From positions 1 through 19,652 of the forward strand of contig DASVRL010000180.1 in NCBI GenBank assembly GCA_036388635.1: a stretch of 19,652 bases of DNA, given 5' to 3'. A program made the translations under genes and the position numbers. The DNA comes from JALZHR01 sp036388635. GTDB taxonomy: Bacteria > Acidobacteriota > Blastocatellia > Pyrinomonadales > Pyrinomonadaceae. Below, piece by piece: positions 7,585 through 14,180 of the stretch (position 1 is the stretch's first letter; every line of letters begins with the position of its first letter). Under the pieces are notes generated by a model. The model was not told where the DNA came from. It ran no database searches and was given only the letters and a program-made list of their open reading frames with translations.

Positions 7585-8961
7585 TTAACTTCCGCTGCCG
7601 CGGCTTTTCGACAAAGTGTCGGTCTGCTGATTTGATGCGCCCGGCTCAATCTTTTTCGAATCAACAGTTACTGAATCGGCGGCGTTGTCGTCGATTGTTC
7701 GCCACATCTGCCGCGCCTGTTCGGAGGTCTGCGACAGCATCACTTTATTTCCGTCGATTGCTTCGACCGAATCCGCCGGAATCAAATGATGTTTCCCGTC
7801 GGGCGAATCCTTGCGAGCCAGCTTGATTTCTCCGTATTCAACGCGGTCGACCGTACCGACCGGCACATTGTCAGCACCGACGACTTCCATTTTTTCGCGA
7901 ATGTCGAGCAAGCTGGTTTTTGAGAAATTATCCGGCAGCGCGCCGTCGCTTTTGGCTGCCTTGCGCCTGCCGAGCAAAACCGCGAGTCCCAATCCCGCGC
8001 CGACCGCCAGAGCGCCCGTGACAATCGGGTGCATTTTCGCCTTTTGGTAAACGCTCGTTTCCAGCGTAAAGCGTTCCGGCGCGCCGCGCTCGCGCAAATC
8101 CGAATTGGTTTTGTAAAGCCCGTCGTGACGACCGGGCTGCGCCGGCTCGCCCGAATTCTGCATCGAATCAATCATCGCTTCGTTCATTTTTTCGAACAGA
8201 CGCGGCGTGTTCAGTGCCATCGAAGAATGCGCCTTCGCCATCTCGCCGACAAAGAAATCGCGCACCGGATTTTCGGCGCAGTGCAGAATCGCTTCCGCCA
8301 CCAGTTCCGGCGCGTAAAGCGGCGGCGGCAATTGCGGCTCGTACGGCAGATAATTTTTCGCGTTATCGGCAAACGGCGTGTTGATGGCGGTCGGTTTAAT
8401 CAAAGTCACCGAAATCGGCAAACCGTCCGCTTCGAGTTCCATCCGCAGCGCGTCGGTGAAACCTTTGACCGCGTGTTTCGACGCCGAATACATTCCCTGC
8501 AAAGGCACGGGCGCGTCCGAGACCTCGCTGCCGATATTGATCAGCGCGCCGCCGCGCTCGCGCAAATGCTCGACGGCAATGCGCGAACCGTTGACCACGC
8601 CCCAGACGTTCGTTTCAAACAAGCGGCGCAAATCTTCGGTCGGCACATCCATAATCCGCCCGTAAACCGAGCCGCCCGCGTTGTTTACCCAAGTGTCGAT
8701 GCCGCCGAAATTCGCTTTCGCTATTTCCGCCGCGCGTCTGACAGCCGTCTCGTCGGCGACATCGGCAATCGAATAAATTACGCGTGTGCCGCCGGCGCTT
8801 AATTCGTCGGCAAGCTCGCGCAAAGCATCTCCGTTTCGCGCCACGAGAACCAGTTTCGCGCCTTTTTCAGCCGCCATCCGCGCCGTCGTCAAGCCGATGC
8901 CGCTGGTTGCGCCCGTTATTACCAGAACCTGTTCGTTTAATTTTTTCAGACTTAGTTTCAT
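7585..8961 (-). CDS. SDR-family oxidoreductase fused to a membrane segment and a DUF2171-like domain
   Basis: This 458-aa protein has three parts. Residues 10-250 are a short-chain dehydrogenase/reductase: the cofactor-binding TGATSGIG is at 16-23, followed by a structural NNAGG. The catalytic S145, Y158 and K162 (YSASKHAVK) are intact, so NAD(P)H-dependent redox activity is expected. The substrate is unknown. After a linker, about 313-331 is a hydrophobic Gly/Ala/Leu segment flanked by GRRK, probably a membrane anchor. Residues 351-420 (MEVVGADNVPVGTVDRV ... HHLIPADSVEAI) match the DUF2171/PRC-barrel-like family, often seen as a small stress-associated protein. The tail is polar and disordered. 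The start ATG at 8961 follows an AAGGGGAAA ribosome binding site. A TATAAA-type -10 may lie near 8985-8992. The gene is monocistronic, with a strong terminator at 7527-7564. Confidence 0.88.
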   Translation of the reverse strand: MKLSLKKLNEQVLVITGATSGIGLTTARMAAEKGAKLVLVARNGDALRELADELSAGGTRVIYSIADVADETAVRRAAEIAKANFGGIDTWVNNAGGSVYGRIMDVPTEDLRRLFETNVWGVVNGSRIAVEHLRERGGALINIGSEVSDAPVPLQGMYSASKHAVKGFTDALRMELEADGLPISVTLIKPTAINTPFADNAKNYLPYEPQLPPPLYAPELVAEAILHCAENPVRDFFVGEMAKAHSSMALNTPRLFEKMNEAMIDSMQNSGEPAQPGRHDGLYKTNSDLRERGAPERFTLETSVYQKAKMHPIVTGALAVGAGLGLAVLLGRRKAAKSDGALPDNFSKTSLLDIREKMEVVGADNVPVGTVDRVEYGEIKLARKDSPDGKHHLIPADSVEAIDGNKVMLSQTSEQARQMWRTIDDNAADSVTVDSKKIEPGASNQQTDTLSKSRGSGS

Positions 8962-9255
8962 TACAGATTTCCCCTTTGCTCAAAATTTTATAATCTAACT
9001 GATTTCACCGCCGAGAAGCAGAGTTTTCGCCGAACTTTGCTGAGAATCATTCGGCGTTAAACAAATATTCTCCGGCGTAGGCATTTTGCCGATACGCGCG
9101 GATTTTCTCCTTCCGACAAGGTTTCAAAATAGGAAACCGAGAGTTCTGCAAGACTAGTGCCAGACCCCAATCAGGAAATATTCGTACGGATAAGATACGA
9201 ATCGGCGCCGCGTCGTATCCAATAACTACAAACAATCTCATTCGCTCGCCGCAAT
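8962..9255. other. Intergenic region between SDR and small-protein genes
   Basis: No credible gene: the only open frame (64 aa, minus, 9047-9241) lacks recognisable features. There is a small dyad ATTCGTA/TACGAAT (9180-9186 and 9196-9202) and a shorter GGTTTC/GGAAACC dyad near 9119-9137. Neither has a U-tract. The SDR promoter should lie at the left end (AT-rich, 8980-8993). Confidence 0.45.
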
Positions 9256-9303
9256 AAAAAAACCACAGACAAAAATTAAAAATCTTTGGTCTGTGGTTTT
9301 TTT
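9256..9303 (-). terminator. Terminator of the 71-aa protein gene
   Basis: A 15-bp stem (AAAAAAACCACAGAC, 9256-9270, with its complement at 9289-9303) encloses an AT-rich loop. Read on the minus strand it ends in a run of T, 11 nt after the stop of the gene at 9314-9529. Confidence 0.88.
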
Positions 9304-9313
9304 CAGCCGGTTT

Positions 9314-9529
9314 TTAAACGATTCGTTCCGGCTCGTTTTCATCCTCGCCGATCGGCGGCTTGTTCTGCTCGTCCGGCGGGTCTTCAATCGGAACCGTCGG
9401 CTGCTCGTCCGGCGGAACGGGAATCGCTTTGTCGCTTTTGTCCGAACGCGACGGCTCAATATCGGTGTTGTTTTGATTTGTGCTGTCGACGTCCGGCGAA
9501 TTTACGTCCGGGTTCGGAATATTCTGCAT
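9314..9529 (-). CDS. Small acidic, proline-rich, probably disordered protein
   Basis: This 71-aa protein is about 20% proline, rich in Asp, Glu, Asn and Ser, and has no Cys, Trp or hydrophobic core. It carries a repeated PPDEQ (VPPDEQ and DPPDEQ). It has no signal peptide or membrane segment and is almost certainly unstructured and cytoplasmic. I do not recognise a family. Support for a real gene: an ATG start, a strong terminator 11 nt past the stop, and similarity in style (including a shared DIEPS string) to the neighbouring protein at 9730-10122. The ribosome binding site is weak (GAG just before ATG; AAAGGAAA is further up, near 9546). By company it may be a stress-type hydrophilic protein; this is inference. 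Confidence 0.65.
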   Translation of the reverse strand: MQNIPNPDVNSPDVDSTNQNNTDIEPSRSDKSDKAIPVPPDEQPTVPIEDPPDEQNKPPIGEDENEPERIV

Positions 9530-9606
9530 AATCTCACGAAATTTCCTTTCAAAATTTTAAGCTCAATACCGCAACACAGCTTTTCTCTCAAGCTGGAAAA
9601 TCAATT

Positions 9607-9705
9607 TGCGCGCTTTGCCTCTTCTCCTTAAGCGGGCGTCCTTTGCGTTAAAAAAATTCTTAACCGCAAAGAACGCGAAGTTTTTCGCTAAAGAAACGTA
9701 AAGCG
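9607..9705. repeat. Imperfect inverted repeat of CGCAAAG-type units
   Basis: CTTTGCGTTAA (9641-9651) faces TTAACCGCAAAG (9660-9671), one G different. Further copies extend outwards: CGCAAAGAACGCGAAG (9665-) is echoed 21 nt later by CGCTAAAGAAACGTAAAG (9686-), and CGCGCTTTG and GTCCTTTGCG lie on the left. The 21-nt step is three 7-nt units, so this resembles the heptad hairpins elsewhere in the window, but the pairing is looser. It sits between two minus-strand small-protein genes and could limit read-through from the upstream one. Confidence 0.5.
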
Positions 9706-9729
9706 GGACTTTTTATTTTCAAACAGCTT

Positions 9730-10122
9730 CTAACTGCTGACGGAAACCGATTCGGCAATTTTCTTTTCTTTGGTCTGCTCGTAATTTTCCACGTCTTCGC
9801 TTTGCTGGTTATTTTGCGATTCAGCCGAGCTGTCGTCATCGCCTTCGGCTTTGCCGGGCGTGCGTCCGGGGTCGCCCGATTGGTTTTCCGTGCCTGACTG
9901 CCCGCTGCCCGTTTCGCTCGGCTCGATGTCCGGCTGACTTTGCTCGTCGCCTTCGCCAGCGGTGCCGCTGCTCGATTTTATCGCCTGCTCCGCCGAGACA
10001 AACTGCTGGTCTCTTTTCGAATTCGGCTGCTCGCTGCCGCTCGGCATCTCTTCATTGCCGCTGATTTGTATATTTCCGTGATAATCGGCTCCGTATTGCG
10101 GGTCGTTTTGTTGATTGCTCAT
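9730..10122 (-). CDS. Hydrophilin-like acidic disordered protein
   Basis: This 130-aa protein is dominated by Ser, Gly, Glu, Gln, Asp and Asn. Glycine is about 11% and there is no Cys or Trp. Only the N-terminal part (about 1-50, with SNQQNDPQYGADYHGN) has any aromatic residues. The composition meets the idea of a hydrophilin (over 6% Gly and very hydrophilic), a class linked to desiccation or osmotic stress. No specific family is recognised. A perfect AAGGAGG ribosome binding site lies 6 nt before ATG 10122, so it is clearly a translated gene. It shares DIEPS and overall composition with the 71-aa protein downstream. Upstream on its strand are AT-rich -10-like stretches near 10140-10170. Confidence 0.75.
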   Translation of the reverse strand: MSNQQNDPQYGADYHGNIQISGNEEMPSGSEQPNSKRDQQFVSAEQAIKSSSGTAGEGDEQSQPDIEPSETGSGQSGTENQSGDPGRTPGKAEGDDDSSAESQNNQQSEDVENYEQTKEKKIAESVSVSS

Positions 10123-10452
10123 TGTAGCCTCCTTGCACTTTTTTATAATTTTTTATGTAGAAATTTTATGTTTGCAAAAATCGTTCCCGCGCCGCAGATT
10201 CGGCGAAACTGCCCGTTATTCAAAGATTTGCCGGATTTTTCCGCCGCCAGTGAAAGAATAGTATACAGAAAGAGCGTATTAAATTAAGGCAATCGGCAGA
10301 TTTCCTTTTCGGGCGCATAACAAAATATATTTTTTTAATTCGCCTTTTTATTGAAGTTAATACTTCCGCCGGTTTTTAAAAAAACAGGCATAGCTTTTGC
10401 AATCGGCAATCTTTCACAAACGAAATTTTTATATTTTTTAAGGAGAAAAACG
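10123..10452. other. Divergent intergenic region with promoters of hydrophilin-like and hemerythrin genes
   Basis: No gene is seen in these 330 nt. The left end holds the minus-strand promoter and ribosome binding site of the 130-aa protein. The right end has an AT-rich stretch and AAGGAGA at 10439-10445 for the hemerythrin gene. The 10-mer GCAATCGGCA occurs twice (10289-10298 and 10399-10408), 110 bp apart in the same orientation. Confidence 0.5.
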
Positions 10453-10917
10453 ATGAACGCAACGGAGCTTTTAAAACAAGACCACCGCGAAGTGGACAGC
10501 CTGATTGCCGAGCTGGAAGGCGCGAGCGGCGATACTGCCGGTTCTTATAGCGCAACTTTTCTGAAACTGAAAACTTCTTTGACGCTGCACGCCGAAGCCG
10601 AAGAACAAATCTTTTATCCGGCGATGGATCAGTTTGAAGAAACCGAGGAATTGACCGAAGAAGCTTATTCGGAACACGACGAAGTCAAGCAGCTGCTGGA
10701 AGATATGACCGGCTTGAATCCGGGCGACGAAGAATTTCAGGAATTGCTGGCGCAGCTGAAAGAAAGCGTTCAGCATCACGTCGAAGAAGAAGAAAGCGAG
10801 ATGTTTCCGAAAGCGGAAGAACTGCTCGGCGAAGAAACGCTGGAAACGATGGGCGACGAAATCGAAGCCCTGAAAGGAGAAGCTTCCGGCGGGACGAGCC
10901 GCATCGCTTCGGCTTAA
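10453..10917 (+). CDS. Hemerythrin HHE-domain protein
   Basis: I choose ATG 10453 because AAGGAGA lies 7 nt upstream and residue 1 begins the first helix; the upstream in-frame ATG at 10351 has no ribosome binding site and would add an unrelated segment. The 154-aa product is a cytoplasmic four-helix hemerythrin-like protein binding a non-haem di-iron centre. Likely ligands are H11, H46 and E50 (LHAEAEEQIFYP), H75 (EHDEV), and H109 and E113 (HHVEEEE). The family senses or stores O2, NO or peroxide, or buffers iron. The C-terminus is Glu/Gly-rich. It is followed by a terminator at 10935-10966 and then the baeRF gene, which may still be reached by read-through. Confidence 0.9.
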   Translation: MNATELLKQDHREVDSLIAELEGASGDTAGSYSATFLKLKTSLTLHAEAEEQIFYPAMDQFEETEELTEEAYSEHDEVKQLLEDMTGLNPGDEEFQELLAQLKESVQHHVEEEESEMFPKAEELLGEETLETMGDEIEALKGEASGGTSRIASA

Positions 10918-10934
10918 TTTTAATCGAAAACGCG

Positions 10935-10966
10935 GGCGCGTGAGCGGTTAAGTTCACGCGCCTTTT
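10935..10966 (+). terminator. Terminator or attenuator between hemerythrin and baeRF genes
   Basis: The stem GGCGCGTGA (10935-10943) pairs with TCACGCGCC (10954-10962) around a 10-nt loop, followed by only four T. It lies just before the baeRF ribosome binding site (GAGGA near 10971), so it may be a partial terminator inside one operon. Confidence 0.7.
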
Positions 10967-10983
10967 ACCTGAGGAAAAAATCT

Positions 10984-12144
10984 ATGAAAAATTTACTGCA
11001 AAAACTTGCCGGATTCGAGCCGACCGGTTTTCCGTTTCTGAATTTTTATCTGAACGCGCAGGTCAACGAAAACGGGCAAAGAACTTTTGACGTTTACGTT
11101 CGAACGCAGCTCAGCGACGCCGCGAAAAACTACGCGGAAGAATCTTCCGAGCGCGAAAGCTTCGACCGCGACGCGAAAAAAATTCTGGAATATCTCGAAA
11201 CGGTTCGACCGACGGCGCAGGGCGTGGCGATTTTTGCCTGCGCGGCTGCCGATGATTTTTTCGAGACGGTCGAGCTGGATATGCCGATTGACGAAGATTA
11301 CTTTTTCGTCTCCGACCGCCCGCATCTTTATCCTTTGGCGCATTTGCGCGACCGTTACCCGCGCTACGCCGCTATTCTGGCGGACACCAACCAGGCGCAG
11401 ATTTACGTTTTCGGGCGCGGAAAAACCTTTAGTCACGAAGAAATCCAGAGCACGAAAACGAATCGCTCGGAAGTCGGCGGCTGGTCGCAGATGCGTTATC
11501 AACGGCACATCGACAATTTTCATAAACAGCACGCCAAAGAGTGCATCGAGGAATTGGAAAAAATCGTCCGCGACGACGGCGTCAAGCGCATTATTCTCTG
11601 CGGCAACGAAGCCGTGATAATTCCGATTCTGCGCGGCGAAATGTCGAAAGAACTGGACGAAAAAGTGATTGATGTTTTGAATCTGCCGGTCACTACTTCC
11701 GAAGATGAATTGTTTGAAGCGACGCAGGAGGCGATTCAAAAATACAATTCCGTCACGGATATGGAAAAAATCGAAAAGCTGCTCGAACAAAATTACGACG
11801 GCGGCTTGGGCGTGGTCGGCGTGGAAAAAACGCTCGAAGCGCTGCAAAACGGGCAGGTGCAGGAGCTTTACTTAAGCGCGAATCTGGACGTGATTCGATA
11901 TAACCGCAAAAAGGTCGCCAAAGTTCTGGAAATTTACGCGCCCGGCGCTGACGAAGATGAGCTGCCGAATACGCAGGAATCCGAAGAAGTCGTCGACGAG
12001 CTGGTGCGGCAGGCGCTCTCTTCGGCGGATAATATCACGTTTATCGAGGACGAAAATCTACTGAAAGATTACGGCGGCGTCGGCGCGCTCCTTCGTTACA
12101 CGATGACGGCGACGCCCGTTAATCACGCCAAACAAGGAGGTTAA
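10984..12144 (+). CDS. baeRF-type (bacterial eRF1/Vms1-like) peptidyl-tRNA hydrolase domain protein
   Basis: This 386-aa cytoplasmic protein resembles the bacterial archaeo-eukaryotic release-factor-like (baeRF) group related to eRF1, Pelota and Vms1. An N-terminal domain (about 1-130) precedes the catalytic-type loop G165-G166-W167-S168-Q169-M-R-Y (GGWSQMRYQRH), which corresponds to the GGQ loop of eRF1 with the key glutamine retained. The following helix (HIDNFHKQHAKECIEEL) is characteristic. The C-terminal part (about 270-370, GVEKTLEALQNGQVQELYL) looks like an L7Ae/eRF1 domain-3 fold. The family is thought to free stalled peptidyl-tRNA from ribosomes; activity here is inferred. Its last codons contain the AAGGAGG ribosome binding site of the next gene, so it heads a tight operon with two tiny genes. 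Confidence 0.82.
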   Translation: MKNLLQKLAGFEPTGFPFLNFYLNAQVNENGQRTFDVYVRTQLSDAAKNYAEESSERESFDRDAKKILEYLETVRPTAQGVAIFACAAADDFFETVELDMPIDEDYFFVSDRPHLYPLAHLRDRYPRYAAILADTNQAQIYVFGRGKTFSHEEIQSTKTNRSEVGGWSQMRYQRHIDNFHKQHAKECIEELEKIVRDDGVKRIILCGNEAVIIPILRGEMSKELDEKVIDVLNLPVTTSEDELFEATQEAIQKYNSVTDMEKIEKLLEQNYDGGLGVVGVEKTLEALQNGQVQELYLSANLDVIRYNRKKVAKVLEIYAPGADEDELPNTQESEEVVDELVRQALSSADNITFIEDENLLKDYGGVGALLRYTMTATPVNHAKQGG

Positions 12145-12145
12145 A

Positions 12146-12289
12146 ATGACTGAAAAACAAAATCAGAAAAAATCGAGCGAAAATAAAGACTCGCAAAATA
12201 TGCGTTCGCAAAAGGTGGAAAAATCGCCCGATAAGAAAAATCAGGCGGCTCGCTCGCAAAAGAAAACCAGCAGCGGAGGAGGAAAATAA
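12146..12289 (+). CDS. 47-aa Lys/Gln/Ser-rich basic disordered protein
   Basis: ATG 12146 lies one base after the baeRF stop, with a perfect AAGGAGG (12134-12140) inside the end of baeRF, 5 nt before the start. The product begins MTEKQNQKKSSENKDSQN and ends in SSGGGK. It is about one quarter lysine, with no aromatic residue or Cys. No family is recognised. Its own end encodes the GGAGGAGG ribosome binding site of the following gene. The consistent, overlapping translation signals make it a real gene despite its size. It could be a nucleic-acid-binding or ribosome-associated disordered peptide; that is inference from charge and operon partner. Confidence 0.75.
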   Translation: MTEKQNQKKSSENKDSQNMRSQKVEKSPDKKNQAARSQKKTSSGGGK

Positions 12290-12291
12290 AA

Positions 12292-12441
12292 ATGTCGGAA
12301 AAGAAACGCCAGAAGAAAGACGGCGAGGACAAAAATAAAAAAAATCAGCGAATGCACGAAGCGAGCGACGGCGGCACGGTCGAAGAAAATGACCCGAACA
12401 AGCGACAGGGCGCAGCCGAGAGCGACGTGCCGAAAAAATAA
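12292..12441 (+). CDS. 49-aa highly charged disordered protein
   Basis: ATG 12292 starts two bases after the preceding stop. GGAGGAGG (12275-12282) lies inside the previous gene. The product begins MSEKKRQKKDGEDKNKK with a very basic N-terminal half, and has an acidic, Gly/Asp/Glu-rich second half (ASDGGTVEENDPNKRQG). It has no Cys or Trp and no hydrophobic core. No family is recognised. It is the third gene of the baeRF operon, which ends at the terminator 21 nt downstream. Confidence 0.72.
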   Translation: MSEKKRQKKDGEDKNKKNQRMHEASDGGTVEENDPNKRQGAAESDVPKK

Positions 12442-12461
12442 ATACGCTGCAAATTAAAAAC

Positions 12462-12498
12462 AAAAAAAACAGCAGATTCAGATATCTGCTGTTTTTTT
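12462..12498. terminator. Bidirectional terminator between convergent operons
   Basis: ACAGCAGAT and ATCTGCTGT arms flanked by A7 on the left and T7 on the right form a strong stem around a short loop (12477-12483). It ends the baeRF operon on the plus strand. On the minus strand it can end the nuclease gene, whose stop is at 12579. Confidence 0.9.
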
Positions 12499-12578
12499 GT
12501 TTAAGACTTGCGGGTTCGCGGCTGAAAATTTCCGCCGTCATTTGATTTTGGAATTTGAAACGTTGGCGAAAACGGCGT

Positions 12579-13859
12579 CTACAAACTATCGGTCACGGAT
12601 TCAATCGCCGCTTCGGTCGCATCCGTGACGTTTGAGAAAAAGTCGTAACCCGTCATTAATTCGACGTAATCGACGCTGACGCGATAGGTTTTCCAATCGC
12701 TGTTGATGCCGCTTTGATTCGGCACCCAGACGGCAATCGTTCTGGTCGAGCCGGTGACGCGCGAAACGTCGTCGCTGCCCGAAGACAAAACGATTATTAC
12801 CTTCCACGTATAGGTCGGAACGACGACGTGACCCGAATTTATCGTGCCGGCGTTGCCGTAAGTGCCGGAAATGATATAAAGCTCGTCGCCGTTGTCGATC
12901 GCCAAATCGCGGGCGTATTCTTCCAGTCCTTCCCACGTGACACGGTTGTTGTCGGCGGTTTGCGGAACCATATTCGTCATCAGAAACGTCGAGGAATTAT
13001 CCGCGACGGTCAAAGTTCTGTCCGCCGAAGGACACATATGACCGCGGTCGTAGCCCGAGCCGGAATAACTCGTGCTGACGACTTTATACCAGCCCGCCGG
13101 CATAGCGCTGTCGCCGCGAAAATCGTCCTGTCTGGGCGTCGTGCCGAGCCAGCTCGTGTCCAGATGCCACGAAACCCAGTTCGGCGTCCCGTTATCGCGG
13201 GCGTGTGACGTCACGTATTGGTCTTTGACCATCAGGTAATTTGCCGGATAATTGGTGTCGGTCGCAGCATTGGACGGATTGCCGAAGGTCAGGTGAACCG
13301 ATGCGGAATTGGGATTATTGGAAATCGAAACGTCCTCGAAATTAAGACGATTTGTGCCGCCGCTCGTTTTGCGAATCTCGAAGCGGACGGCGTTTCCCGT
13401 GTTGACGGTAAAATAAGCGGTCGAAAGCGTCGCGGAACTGGTCGTTATGGTCGAGCCGACTTTTGTCCAGTTCGAGCCGCTGTCGGTCGACTGCCACAAT
13501 TCCCAGTTGGACGAGCCGTCCGAGCCGTAGAGGGCGTGGCTGACGGCGACCGTTCCGGCATTTGAGACGTTAAAATTCATTCTCACTTTGCCGGTGTTGC
13601 GGACGCGCGACGAATACGTGCCGAGTTTGACGTCGCCCGCCAGATTGCCTATCAAAGCGTCGTCCAGATACCAGCTTCCCGAACCGAGCGTGACGCCGGC
13701 AGCCGCGTAGGAAGTTTTTCCGCCCGCTTCAAAACCTTCGTTCGTCTGAGCGAAAGCGTTCGTTAAGCCGATGACTGACAGGACGCAAAAGAAAACGAAG
13801 CCTGCCTGCAAAGACACGAATATCCGATTAAACAAATTTCGATTGTTTATTTTCTGCAT
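12579..13859 (-). CDS. Secreted DNA/RNA non-specific endonuclease (NUC family) with N-terminal beta domain
   Basis: This 426-aa protein starts at ATG 13859 behind AAAGGAAAA. A signal peptide (about residues 1-38, ending TNAFAQ) shows export. Residues about 40-180 look like a beta-sandwich domain (Ser/Thr/Gly-rich, with SNWELWQSTDSGSNWTKVG), perhaps for binding or anchoring. Residues about 190-425 are the Serratia-nuclease-type domain: DRGH with catalytic general-base H274, and the metal-binding Asn expected at N305 (NRVTWEGLEEYA). Such enzymes cleave single- and double-stranded DNA and RNA with Mg2+, usually for nutrient scavenging or biofilm DNA turnover. The gene is monocistronic. No inhibitor gene is adjacent, which fits an exported enzyme active only outside the cytoplasm. 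Confidence 0.9.
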   Translation of the reverse strand: MQKINNRNLFNRIFVSLQAGFVFFCVLSVIGLTNAFAQTNEGFEAGGKTSYAAAGVTLGSGSWYLDDALIGNLAGDVKLGTYSSRVRNTGKVRMNFNVSNAGTVAVSHALYGSDGSSNWELWQSTDSGSNWTKVGSTITTSSATLSTAYFTVNTGNAVRFEIRKTSGGTNRLNFEDVSISNNPNSASVHLTFGNPSNAATDTNYPANYLMVKDQYVTSHARDNGTPNWVSWHLDTSWLGTTPRQDDFRGDSAMPAGWYKVVSTSYSGSGYDRGHMCPSADRTLTVADNSSTFLMTNMVPQTADNNRVTWEGLEEYARDLAIDNGDELYIISGTYGNAGTINSGHVVVPTYTWKVIIVLSSGSDDVSRVTGSTRTIAVWVPNQSGINSDWKTYRVSVDYVELMTGYDFFSNVTDATEAAIESVTDSL

Positions 13860-14055
13860 AAATTTTCCTTTATGGGCAAGAATTTGCCGTGATTGGTTAA
13901 GTTATCTGCTCAGGGAGCGAGCAAATGCGCGCTAAAAGCGAACCGGTGAAGAGTAAACCGGCTAAAATGAACGATAGAAAAAACAGCACGAGTATTGAAT
14001 AATTGCCCCGGATAAGTCAAGCTTTTTCTTAAATTAGCAGAGGATGTTCTTTGGG
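13860..14055. other. Divergent promoter region, nuclease and LytS genes
   Basis: No gene is visible. The left end carries the nuclease ribosome binding site and must hold its minus-strand promoter. I cannot assign -10/-35 elements with confidence. No CTCAAG box pair is present, so the nuclease does not appear to share the protease promoter type. Confidence 0.4.
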
Positions 14056-14132
14056 CGGAGCGCGGTAAACGGTAAGTGTTGAGTTCGTTATTTTCGATTG
14101 CAACTCAACGCTTGCCGTTTACCGCGTTCCAC
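14056..14132. repeat. Long imperfect palindrome of 7-nt units (heptad hairpin B)
   Basis: The left arm (14056-14085, with CGCGGTAAACGG) pairs with the right arm (14101-14132, with CCGTTTACCGCG) over about 30 nt around a loop of roughly 15 nt. There are four mismatches. If transcribed on the plus strand, three are G-U pairs. Units CGGTAAA CGGTAAG TGTTGAG step by 7 nt. It lies 49 nt before the LytS start, so it may sit in the leader or just upstream of the promoter. Confidence 0.72.
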
Positions 14133-14180
14133 TTTTTCATTTGACTTTTTTATCGCTTTTGAGAGTAATAATAAGGCTGT

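Noticed and set aside
8029..8802. 257-aa plus-strand open frame opposite the SDR gene
   Set aside because: The Arg/His-rich composition is typical of an antisense frame in GC-biased codons; the SDR motifs on the minus strand are unambiguous.
9047..9241. 64-aa minus-strand ORF upstream of the SDR gene
   Set aside because: No ribosome binding site, no recognisable features and a composition unlike neighbouring small proteins; treated as intergenic.
10351..10452. Upstream ATG extending the hemerythrin protein
   Set aside because: The extra 34 residues are AT-rich promoter-type sequence, and AAGGAGA precedes the ATG at 10453.
12579..13859. The nuclease as a toxin with a neighbouring immunity gene
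   Set aside because: It has an ordinary signal peptide and no toxin-delivery domain, and no small partner gene on the same strand; a scavenging exonuclease-type role is simpler.
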